A stretch of 19,593 nucleotides of DNA from Lachnospiraceae bacterium (GTDB taxonomy: Bacteria > Bacillota > Clostridia > Lachnospirales > Lachnospiraceae): positions 1-19,593 of the forward strand of contig CAAFJI010000164.1 of NCBI GenBank assembly GCA_900763175.1, read 5' to 3'. Positions 13,839-19,593 of this stretch are shown piece by piece. Numbering within the stretch: the stretch's first letter is position 1; every line of letters starts with the position of its first letter. Both the position numbers and the translations under genes were made by a program. Below the pieces are notes generated by a model. That model did not search any database. It was given only the letters and a program-made list of their open reading frames with translations, and was not told the origin of the DNA.

Positions 13839-15674
13839 ATGGCAAAAGAACAAATTGCAGTTGCAGAGCTTATCACCAACATTATCCTGGGAAAAACAGA
13901 TTCTCCAGGCAGGGTGGATTTTTTTCCGCAGAAACCTGTATTCCCATTTGAGCAGCCTTATGAGCAGCCATTTCCCAGAGCCACACCGGAAAGTCAGGGA
14001 ATTTCTTCCGATATGCTGGCAGAGCTGCTTCGTGACCTAAATGCTTCCCATTATACAGACATGCACCATTTTATGGTCCTGCGCCACGGAAAAGTCATCT
14101 GCGAGGCTAATTTCGCACCCTACCGCAGCGGGATTTGGCATATCACCCATTCCATGTGCAAAAGCATTACCGGTATGGCTATTGGACTTCTCATTGAGGA
14201 AGGAAAGCTTTCTCTTAATGAGAATATCTATGATATTTTTCAGGATCATTTAAGTACCTTTACCAAGCTTTTCCATCCGACCATTACTGTAGAAAATCTT
14301 CTTACCATGACAAGCTGTATTACCTTTAATGAATCTGGCATTGTTTCTGGAAACGACTGGCTTGGAAGCTTTCTTAACTCCTCTGTTACCGGAAATCCGG
14401 GAGAGAATTTTCTCTACAACAGCCTGAACACATATGTGCTTTCCGCTATTGTTACAAAGCGTACCGGCCAGACTCTTGTAGAATACCTGGAACCACGGCT
14501 TTTCAAACCTCTTGGAATTACACGTTATTTCTGGGAAACCTGTCCAAAGGGCATTACCAAAGGTGGCTGGGGACTTTTCCTCTGCACCGAGGATATGGCC
14601 AAGCTTGGACAGCTTTATCTGCAGAAAGGTTTGTGGAACGGCCAGCAAATCATTCCACAAGCCTGGGTGGAAACTTCCACTACGAAACATATGGAAAGTA
14701 TCCCGGGAACTTATGGCTACGGATATCAGGTCTGGATGGAGGAACGGCCTGAAAGCTTTGAATTTAATGGAATGCTTGGACAGAATGTAATCGTTTATCC
14801 GGATATGGACATGGTTGTTGTTACAAACGCTGGCAATAATGAGCTTTTTCAGAATTGTGTTATGCTGGAAATCATTCGCAGGCATTTCCCTCTTGATTTT
14901 CAGCCGGTAGATATTCTTCCTGAAAATCCCTGTGCACAGTCCCTTCTTATGAGACTTACTGCACAGCTGGAGAATGGCTCTGATTCTTCAGCCACTCTTC
15001 CGTCCCTTCGCAAAGGTGGATGGAAAAAATCAGCTTCCGGTACAGGAATCCGCCATCATGCCTGGAATTCTGTAAAAAATATTCCCGCCCCCAACCCATC
15101 TGCCATTATGGAACAATTAAATGGAAAAACTTTTCAGCTTTCTCCACAAAGCATCGGACTTTTTCCGTTGTTTATCCAGGTTTTCCACAACAATATGACA
15201 GAGGGTGTGCAAAAGCTTGCTTTTTTCTTTAAAAAGGGAGAATTCTTCGTCTCTTTTCTGGAATCCGGAGAATGGCACAGGATTCCTGTTGGTTTCGGAA
15301 GGGCAAAGGAATCCTGGCTTACCCTTCATGAAGAAAGTTATCTCCTTGGAACCTCTGGCGAGTTCACTACAGACGAAAATGGTTTAACTGTTCTCAAGCT
15401 TAACCTTACCTTCCTGGAAGAATGTGTCCGAAGAAAGCTTCATATTTTCTTCCTTCCCGAAGACGAAATTATGATTCGCTGGTATGAAACGCCAGGAAAA
15501 GATATGATTATGGAAGGCCTTACCTCCATTACAGAAGAAATTTCCAATAATTTTCTTTTTGGCGCTCTTAAGGGTGCTGGCGGTCTTAATCTGCTTCACC
15601 GCATTATGGAGCAGACCATTGAACCAGTTTCCCAGGGTTTCCTGGAAACAGCGGTTATAGCGAAAAATGAATAG
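13839..15674 (+). CDS. cytoplasmic serine hydrolase of the beta-lactamase (class C-like) fold
   Basis: Residues 48 to about 345 are a serine beta-lactamase/penicillin-binding-protein-like domain. It has SMCK (Ser105 nucleophile, Lys108), HGKVICE upstream, YNS (Tyr193), the helix LGITRYFWETCPKGITKGGWGLFL, and GMLGQNVIVYP (about 311-321) in place of the usual KTG/HTG strand. There is no signal peptide or lipobox, so unlike true beta-lactamases it should stay in the cytoplasm. Esterase or peptidase activity is more likely than drug hydrolysis. The last 260 residues form a separate domain I cannot name, rich in Phe and beta-type segments. The ATG follows AAAGGAG. It converges with the BlaR1-like gene; its upstream region has no BlaI-type site, so regulation by that pair is not indicated. 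Confidence 0.9.
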   Translation: MAKEQIAVAELITNIILGKTDSPGRVDFFPQKPVFPFEQPYEQPFPRATPESQGISSDMLAELLRDLNASHYTDMHHFMVLRHGKVICEANFAPYRSGIWHITHSMCKSITGMAIGLLIEEGKLSLNENIYDIFQDHLSTFTKLFHPTITVENLLTMTSCITFNESGIVSGNDWLGSFLNSSVTGNPGENFLYNSLNTYVLSAIVTKRTGQTLVEYLEPRLFKPLGITRYFWETCPKGITKGGWGLFLCTEDMAKLGQLYLQKGLWNGQQIIPQAWVETSTTKHMESIPGTYGYGYQVWMEERPESFEFNGMLGQNVIVYPDMDMVVVTNAGNNELFQNCVMLEIIRRHFPLDFQPVDILPENPCAQSLLMRLTAQLENGSDSSATLPSLRKGGWKKSASGTGIRHHAWNSVKNIPAPNPSAIMEQLNGKTFQLSPQSIGLFPLFIQVFHNNMTEGVQKLAFFFKKGEFFVSFLESGEWHRIPVGFGRAKESWLTLHEESYLLGTSGEFTTDENGLTVLKLNLTFLEECVRRKLHIFFLPEDEIMIRWYETPGKDMIMEGLTSITEEISNNFLFGALKGAGGLNLLHRIMEQTIEPVSQGFLETAVIAKNE

Positions 15675-15790
15675 ATGGAAAAAGAGATAGAGACAAGCTC
15701 TCACAAGAATATGACCGAGATAGAGGTTAAGGATTTGTAAATATCCATGACTTTATAGAAATTATATTACCTTTTTTCTTTGCAAAAGCC

Positions 15791-15816
15791 AAAGCCCATG
15801 CTATAGCATGGGCTTT
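15791..15816. terminator. hairpin between convergent beta-lactamase-fold and blaR1-like genes
   Basis: A perfect 11-bp stem (AAAGCCCATGC with GCATGGGCTTT) around a TATA loop, midway between two convergent stop codons. T-runs are short on both sides, but position and stability fit a shared terminator. The rest of the 160-bp gap has only a 21-codon frame starting right after the first stop, without a ribosome-binding site. Confidence 0.75.
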
Positions 15817-15834
15817 CATCGCATAGCCAGGTAC

Positions 15835-17625
15835 TTAATTTACATACCAGAGATTACCATCCGGACCGGTAAAGGTTCCGTCTCCATTATCTGTATACAG
15901 ACCGGAAGCATTGTTCATCCAGGTTCCATCAGCACTTTGATAAAGTATCTGGGAATTATATCCGGAATCGTCTGTTACATAAGTAGATGAGACTGCGGAA
16001 TCAGAAGGCTTCGGCGGTGCAATTTCGGTCATGGACGCACCACTGTATGCCTGTGTCCAGTTACCTCCACCTTTATTATAATAAACATTTCCACTTCCAT
16101 CATACCAGTTTCCATTTGTGGCTTCATATATGTAGGAAGCAAAGGAACCATCCGTTGCCCACACTGTTTTCTCTGCTCCTGTATAGTCAATATTATTGGA
16201 AATATCCATATTCTCCTGACTCTGGGAATCTGAATCTCCATTCTGTTCCTGCCCTGCCTGATTTATTTCAGCCTCTGTGGGCTCTAACTTAGCTGAATTC
16301 GCTTCTTGATTCACTTCATTATTTGGGGAAGTTCCCACTTCTGCTGTCAGAAAATCTTTGCTTTCTGAAGCTTCTTCTGAATCCGTTGCTTTACTGCTGT
16401 CGGTAATCAAATTTACATATTCGTTTCTGGTCCTACTTTCATCATTCTCCTCATCAGGCTGGAAATCCACCAACTCTCCGGCAGTAGCCTGGACAGTATC
16501 CATAGATACTCCTACACAGATATTTCCCACTGCCATAACCATAACAAGAACAATAGCCGGAAAAACTTTTTCTTCCAAGTATTTCAAATTCTTCATGTAC
16601 AGAATGCGATCCTTGAAAACCTTTTTTCCATTGCTGAATCCAACGGACATATATGGAATATTGTTCTGCTCTGCTGCGATTTGCAGAAGTAGCTGACCGT
16701 ATTTCAGCCGATCCTTCTTTGTGTAATGTACAGCCATTTTTCCATCGCAGAGATTCTCAATATCCTTTTCTGCTTCTCTTTGCATCACATACAGTGCAGG
16801 ATTAAACCAATATATGGTTGTCACGATCAACATGAGCATTTTATACCAAAGATCATGACGAACATAGTGTGACAGTTCATGGGAAAAAATAAATTCCATT
16901 TCTTCCAGGTTAAAGGATTTCTCTGGTACATAAAGCCCTGGTGCTCGAATCCCTACCAGCATTGGTGAGGACAGATTTTCACACACCAAAAGTCTTGGGG
17001 GATTCTGAATATGCTTTTTCCGGCAAATCTGAAAATATAGTTCCTGCATTTCTTCATTGTCGGCTGGATAACTCCAGCGAATCATTCTGTGCAGGGAAAA
17101 ATAATAACGCAATCCACGTTCTATACCAAAGAAAAAAACACCGGCAAGCCAGGTAATGCTTATTATAGTTAAAAGCTTTTCCATTGGAAGTGTACCGCAA
17201 TTTATCCTAATGGTCGACTTTTGCTGGCTTTCGGATGATAACAGCTGAGTGATAGTTCCGCTCTGTGCTGCGGTGCTCTGTTTTGCATTCGCATTAATGT
17301 CACCGCTCTGCTGCCTGACCATATTCACTTTTGCGGAACCGTTACTTCGCACTGCAGTATTACCCTGCACCTGTGGCACTGACACAGTTTCTGCCTTACA
17401 GCTGTCACCAGCAGTCAGTTTTTCCTGTCCAAACCAGATCTTGAATGGGCTTTTCCCGGATAAATTAACCGGTAAAAGCAATACTATCATAACTCCAAGC
17501 CACAAATAATATTTCCATTTCGATGAATATTTCTCTTTTGTTAGACGCCCCAGAAAAATTCCGATAACAATTACGCAGGCTGCAAGTATATTCATCTTCA
17601 GGACCTGAAACATTATGCCCGTCAT
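15835..17625 (-). CDS. BlaR1/MecR1-type M56 membrane metallopeptidase with unusual C-terminal domain
   Basis: M56 proteins are membrane sensors whose cytoplasmic zinc protease domain triggers inactivation of a BlaI-type repressor. Helices lie at about 9-26, 38-54, 150-168 and 355-375. The protease motif HELSH is at 249-253, followed by EAEKDIENLCD with likely third ligand Glu286. Extracellular residues 56-148 are Ser/Gln/Thr-rich. The C-terminal part (376-596) is outside the cell but is not the penicillin-binding domain of true BlaR1. It is an acidic Asn/Ser/Glu-rich linker (390-480) followed by two Trp/Tyr/Gly-rich repeats (about 486-525 and 547-596) with motifs such as GNWYDGSGNVYY and GTWMNNASGLY. 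The ligand is unknown. The ATG overlaps the repressor stop (ATGA), so the pair is co-translated. Confidence 0.9.
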   Translation of the reverse strand: MTGIMFQVLKMNILAACVIVIGIFLGRLTKEKYSSKWKYYLWLGVMIVLLLPVNLSGKSPFKIWFGQEKLTAGDSCKAETVSVPQVQGNTAVRSNGSAKVNMVRQQSGDINANAKQSTAAQSGTITQLLSSESQQKSTIRINCGTLPMEKLLTIISITWLAGVFFFGIERGLRYYFSLHRMIRWSYPADNEEMQELYFQICRKKHIQNPPRLLVCENLSSPMLVGIRAPGLYVPEKSFNLEEMEFIFSHELSHYVRHDLWYKMLMLIVTTIYWFNPALYVMQREAEKDIENLCDGKMAVHYTKKDRLKYGQLLLQIAAEQNNIPYMSVGFSNGKKVFKDRILYMKNLKYLEEKVFPAIVLVMVMAVGNICVGVSMDTVQATAGELVDFQPDEENDESRTRNEYVNLITDSSKATDSEEASESKDFLTAEVGTSPNNEVNQEANSAKLEPTEAEINQAGQEQNGDSDSQSQENMDISNNIDYTGAEKTVWATDGSFASYIYEATNGNWYDGSGNVYYNKGGGNWTQAYSGASMTEIAPPKPSDSAVSSTYVTDDSGYNSQILYQSADGTWMNNASGLYTDNGDGTFTGPDGNLWYVN

Positions 17626-18017
17626 AAATCCTCTTCTTTTTCCTCCAGCTCATTCAAAAAATCGTGAAGTTCCTTAATGTCGTCCTCATTCATTTTCTTT
17701 CCCTGATACAAAGATGCAACAAATTTCTTCAGGGAGTTACCATAAAGTTTCTCCAGCACACTCTTACTTTCACTCTGCTGGTACTCCTCCTTAGAAACCA
17801 GCGGTGTATATAAATTCATCTTTCCCCGTTTCGTTACTTCTACGTATCCCTTCTTCTCCAGCCTTGTCAGAAGAGAAAGAATCGTAGTCGGGGCAAGTGC
17901 TTTTTTCTCATTTACCACTTGTTCAATTTCCATCCTGCTCATAGGTGGTTCATATTTCCATAAAACTAACATAATATCCAATTCCGAATCCGGAAGCCGG
18001 TTTACTTTTTTTTTCAT
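17622..18017 (-). CDS. BlaI/MecI-family transcriptional repressor
   Basis: A 131-aa winged-helix repressor of the BlaI/MecI/CopY family. It has LPDSELDIMLVLW at the N terminus, the recognition-helix segment ALAPTTILSLLTRLEKKGYVEVTKRGKMNLYTPLVSKEEY, and a helical dimerisation tail from about residue 80. Family members dimerise on TACA-n-TGTA type palindromes and are cleaved after the partner M56 protein is activated. The frame runs to 18080, but ATG 18017 has AGGAG about eight bases upstream and opens at the conserved N terminus. It is first in an operon with the M56 sensor (4-bp overlap) and carries its own operator over the promoter. True resistance genes are absent nearby, so the name blaI would overstate its role. 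Confidence 0.93.
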   Translation of the reverse strand: MKKKVNRLPDSELDIMLVLWKYEPPMSRMEIEQVVNEKKALAPTTILSLLTRLEKKGYVEVTKRGKMNLYTPLVSKEEYQQSESKSVLEKLYGNSLKKFVASLYQGKKMNEDDIKELHDFLNELEEKEEDL

Positions 18018-18051
18018 TCCATAGTCTCCTGTTTCATAACTATGATATTTT

Positions 18052-18080
18052 ATTCTACACATGTAGTAATTTTTTGTCAA
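18052..18080 (-). promoter_or_regulatory. sigma-A promoter for the BlaI/BlaR1-type operon
   Basis: The minus strand reads TTGACA-N17-TAGAAT: a perfect -35 and one mismatch in the -10. The leader is about 28 nt. The operator at 18053-18069 covers the -10 and most of the spacer, a typical repressor position. Confidence 0.85.
18053..18069. promoter_or_regulatory. BlaI/MecI-type operator
   Basis: TTCTACACATGTAGTAA contains CTACA-n2-TGTAG symmetry (core 18055-18066) and closely resembles the Staphylococcus mec/bla operator TACTACATATGTAGTA. It lies between the divergent BlaI-type and DUF3343-yedF promoters and overlaps the former. Autorepression is the direct expectation. Confidence 0.8.
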
Positions 18081-18083
18081 TAC

Positions 18084-18112
18084 TTGTAATTTATCAGGAA
18101 GATGACTATACT
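18084..18112 (+). promoter_or_regulatory. sigma-A promoter for DUF3343-yedF
   Basis: TTGTAA-N17-TATACT: two mismatches in the -35, one in the -10. The leader to the ATG at 18155 is about 36 nt. It begins 15 bp beyond the BlaI-type operator, so repressor binding may or may not affect it. Confidence 0.65.
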
Positions 18113-18154
18113 ATATTCTATCAGGAAAAATTTTCTTATATTCAGGAGAAAAAA

Positions 18155-18391
18155 ATGATTTCCAAAGAAGAAAAACTTATTATTACCTTTCACTGCACCA
18201 CAGATGCCATCGCTATGGAAAAGGCCTGTAAGGAAACTGGCACCCCAGGGCGTTTAATTCCAGTTCCCAGATTCATTTCCGCAAGTTGTGGACTTTCCTG
18301 GTGCACATCATTGGAATTGCGTCCTTCACTTGAATCTCTTCTTCAAAGAATCGATTTACAGCCTGAAGGAATCTATAAATGTTTAATATAA
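18155..18391 (+). CDS. DUF3343 putative Se/S carrier-like protein
   Basis: This 78-aa protein matches DUF3343 (PF11823, 'putative Se/S carrier protein-like'). It has FHCTTDAIAMEKACKETG near the N terminus, then PGRLIPVPRFISASCGLSWC with Cys45 and Cys50, the conserved pair thought to carry sulfur or selenium. The frame opens earlier at 18074, but the ATG at 18155 follows AGGAG and begins at the family N terminus. The stop overlaps the ribosome-binding site of yedF 15 bp downstream, so the two form an operon. The pairing is well known from selenium-using Firmicutes. No selD, selA or selB is in this window. Confidence 0.9.
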   Translation: MISKEEKLIITFHCTTDAIAMEKACKETGTPGRLIPVPRFISASCGLSWCTSLELRPSLESLLQRIDLQPEGIYKCLI

Positions 18392-18405
18392 GGAGGATTC
18401 ATTTT

Positions 18406-19047
18406 ATGGAAAACAAAACAATAGATGCAAGAGGATTGGCCTGCCCTCTTCCTGTCGTAAATGCAAAGAAGGCCTCTGACGAAATGACGGATGACGGTAT
18501 TCTGACTGTTCTTGTAGATAACGAAATTGCAGTCCAGAACCTTACTAAATTTGGAACTGGCAGAGGTTATCCTACTTCTTCTGAAAAAAAAGGTGAAAAG
18601 GAATATTCCGTCATCTTCCAGATTTCTGCTAACGGAGCTGTCTCTGAATCTTCTGAAAATAATGCAGTGTCAGATATCCCACAATGCACCATTGCTGCAA
18701 ATTCCAAAGCAAACGGACTGGTTGCCGTTCTCTCAGCCAATACTATGGGCGCCGGAGAGGAAAAGCTGGGGAAGATTTTAATGAAATCCTTTATTTTCGC
18801 CCTTACCAAGCAGGATCAGCTTCCAGAAACCATTCTCTGCTACAACTCCGGAGCATATCTCACTTGTGAAGATTCCGAAGTCCTGGAAGATCTGAAAGCC
18901 TTGGAGGCAGAAGGTGTAAAAATCTTTACCTGTGGAACTTGCCTGGATTTCTATGGCTTAAAAGAAAAACTGGCAGTTGGCGGTGTTACCAATATGTATG
19001 AAATCGTAGAAATAATGGAAAAAGCATCCAAAATTATTCGTCCTTAA
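18406..19047 (+). CDS. yedF: YedF, sulfurtransferase-like selenium metabolism protein
   Basis: A TusA/SirA-like domain (residues 1-72) carries the signature Cys13-Pro-Leu-Pro in RGLACPLPVV. It is followed by a linker (75-103) and a DsrE-like domain (104-213) ending in FTCGTCLDFYG with Cys176 and Cys179. This two-domain arrangement, 213 aa, fits the YedF family (TIGR03527), which co-occurs with selenium donor protein SelD; a role in selenium delivery is inferred, not proven. The ATG at 18406 has AAGGAGG eight bases upstream; the frame opens earlier without a better site. Second gene after DUF3343. A repeat element and a weak terminator follow. Confidence 0.93.
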   Translation: MENKTIDARGLACPLPVVNAKKASDEMTDDGILTVLVDNEIAVQNLTKFGTGRGYPTSSEKKGEKEYSVIFQISANGAVSESSENNAVSDIPQCTIAANSKANGLVAVLSANTMGAGEEKLGKILMKSFIFALTKQDQLPETILCYNSGAYLTCEDSEVLEDLKALEAEGVKIFTCGTCLDFYGLKEKLAVGGVTNMYEIVEIMEKASKIIRP

Positions 19048-19083
19048 TTTATCAAACTAATTACAAAGCAGCATTTCATTATT

Positions 19084-19245
19084 AAAGCGTGTTTGGAAAA
19101 TGCTTTCTGCAAGATGTGCGCCACAGTTTGTGAGAAATTTGTCCCGTATAAGGGCATCGTAGCCCGCTACGACAACCAAATTCGGGACAAAATCTCGCAT
19201 AATAGGGTATGTAAATTGCAGGAATGATTTTTTGTCACACTCTAT
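19084..19245. repeat. intact palindromic repeat element (family B), ~162 bp
   Basis: The ends are imperfect inverted repeats of about 28 bp (left AGCGTGTTTGGAAAATGC..TGCAA, right TTGCAGGAATGATTTTTT..ACTCT). Inside, GAGAAATTTGTCCCG (19132-19146) pairs with CGGGACAAAATCTC, and the centre is CGTAG-CCCG-CTACG (19158-19171). The full length can fold as one long hairpin, and it encodes no protein. Half copies occur at 511-549 and 4718-4772, so it is a dispersed family, MITE-like or a structured intergenic repeat. The centre is the reverse complement of the centre of the 167-bp element at 11730-11896. Confidence 0.8.
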
Positions 19246-19320
19246 TTTCACCTCTTCTGGATTCTCCGCCTGCGGCGGGTCACTTCAGCGACATCTACCT
19301 TTCCGCCGTTTCTGGATCCT

Positions 19321-19339
19321 GCCCGGTAGGGCTTTTTTT
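19321..19339 (+). terminator. possible short terminator downstream of yedF
   Basis: GCCC-GGTA-GGGC is followed by seven T residues. The stem has only four G/C pairs, but the T-run is good. It lies 274 bp after yedF, beyond the repeat element. The stretch 19246-19320 is locally GC-rich with a CCGCC/GGCGG hairpin, and I cannot assign it. Confidence 0.4.
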
Positions 19340-19376
19340 ATGCAATAGCGGATTTCAACGGAATTTCCTATCACAC

Positions 19377-19405
19377 AAAAAAAGCACCGCCTTACGACAG
19401 TACCT
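19377..19405 (-). terminator. terminator downstream of the tRNA genes
   Basis: On the minus strand AGGTACTGTC pairs with GGCGGTGCTT (several G-U pairs) around GTAA and runs into seven T residues. It starts 9 bp after the 3' end of tRNA-Lys, as expected for a tRNA operon terminator. Confidence 0.65.
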
Positions 19406-19413
19406 CTTTAAAG

Positions 19414-19486
19414 TGAAGCATCGGGGATTCGAACCCCGGACAACTTGATTAAAAGTCAAGTGCTCTACCACCTGAGCTAATGCTCC
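19414..19486 (-). tRNA. tRNA-Lys (anticodon UUU)
   Basis: A complete 73-nt cloverleaf. Acceptor GGAGCAT pairs with ATGCTTC (one G-U), discriminator A; D-arm AGCTCAGGTGGTAGAGC; anticodon arm CTTGA-CTTTTAA-TCAAG with anticodon TTT; T-arm CCGGG-GTTCGAAT-CCCCG region. No CCA is encoded (ACTT follows). It lies last in a minus-strand tRNA cluster, with tRNA-Phe upstream about 58 bp away. Confidence 0.95.
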
Positions 19487-19544
19487 CTATTCAATTATGT
19501 TACATCTTAAATGTTTGGCTTTCATTAAGCTTCGGCATTTAAAA

Positions 19545-19593
19545 TGCCCAGAGCCGGAATCGAACCAGCGACACGAGGATTTTCAGTCCTCTG
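19545..19593 (-). tRNA. tRNA-Phe (anticodon GAA), 3' part only
   Basis: The window edge cuts the 5' part. Visible are the anticodon arm GAGGA-CTGAAAA-TCCTC (anticodon GAA), variable loop GTGTC, T-arm GCTGG-TTCGATT-CCGGC, and acceptor 3' strand TCTGGGC with discriminator A. No CCA is encoded. The acceptor 5' half and D-arm lie outside the window. Confidence 0.92.

Noticed and set aside
15675..15740. 21-codon frame starting directly after the beta-lactamase-fold stop
   Set aside because: No Shine-Dalgarno sequence of its own, very short, no recognisable feature; coupled translation cannot be excluded but is unsupported.
15835..18017. A beta-lactam resistance locus
   Set aside because: The sensor lacks a penicillin-binding domain, and the nearby beta-lactamase-fold protein is cytoplasmic, convergent and has no BlaI-type operator.
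19246..19340. A small gene or structured RNA between the repeat and the tRNA cluster
   Set aside because: The region is GC-rich with short hairpins, but I see no ribosome-binding site, no convincing frame and no known RNA motif.

Overview
The window looks like chromosome from a spore-forming Gram-positive of the class Clostridia, most likely family Lachnospiraceae. This is inferred from the A+T-rich sequence with strong AGGAGG ribosome-binding sites, the sporulation genes (spoVT, a spoIID-spoIIQ pair), the NiaR-type NAD regulator, the DUF3343-YedF selenium pair, and tRNA genes with no encoded CCA. Genus cannot be fixed from the sequence alone. Nothing indicates a phage, plasmid or CRISPR array; most genes are core type.

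Layout. Positions 1-650 hold one small unknown gene (minus strand) with a good promoter, then a fragment of an intergenic repeat. Positions 650-4710 are the de novo NAD block: nadA (minus) diverges from nadB-nadC-niaR (plus). The 300-bp gap between them has two near-consensus promoters around a perfect 10+10 bp inverted repeat, a good candidate NiaR operator, so one repressor could shut both arms. Positions 4870-6060 hold a VanY-type D,D-carboxypeptidase-like protein without a signal peptide and spoVT, which has a sigma-G-like promoter. Next come a small unknown gene, a hemolysin III/PAQR membrane protein and a GIY-YIG protein (6118-7825). Positions 8098-9852 are spoIID-spoIIQ (minus), with a sigma-E-like promoter that interleaves with a vegetative promoter for a divergent membrane-anchored metallophosphoesterase. 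Positions 11252-13645 hold a small predicted exported protein, a 167-bp palindromic element and a large DUF975 + CmpB-like membrane protein whose last seven codons and stop lie inside that element. A cytoplasmic beta-lactamase-fold protein (13839-15674) converges on a BlaI/BlaR1-type pair (15835-18017), which has its own operator. A DUF3343-yedF pair follows, then an intact copy of a second palindromic repeat family, and finally tRNA-Lys and a partial tRNA-Phe.

Least ordinary points. (1) Two palindromic repeat families with unrelated ends carry the same 14-nt apical hairpin, CGTAGCGGGCTACG, in opposite orientations. (2) One of these elements supplies the stop codon of a host gene. (3) The BlaR1-like sensor has, in place of a penicillin-binding domain, a low-complexity linker and two aromatic/glycine-rich repeats. 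(4) SpoIID appears to have Gln where the catalytic Glu is expected, and its partner SpoIIQ has lost its zinc ligands. (5) A terminator-like hairpin sits between the promoter and start of the beta-lactamase-fold gene. No new multi-gene defence or metabolic system is evident.
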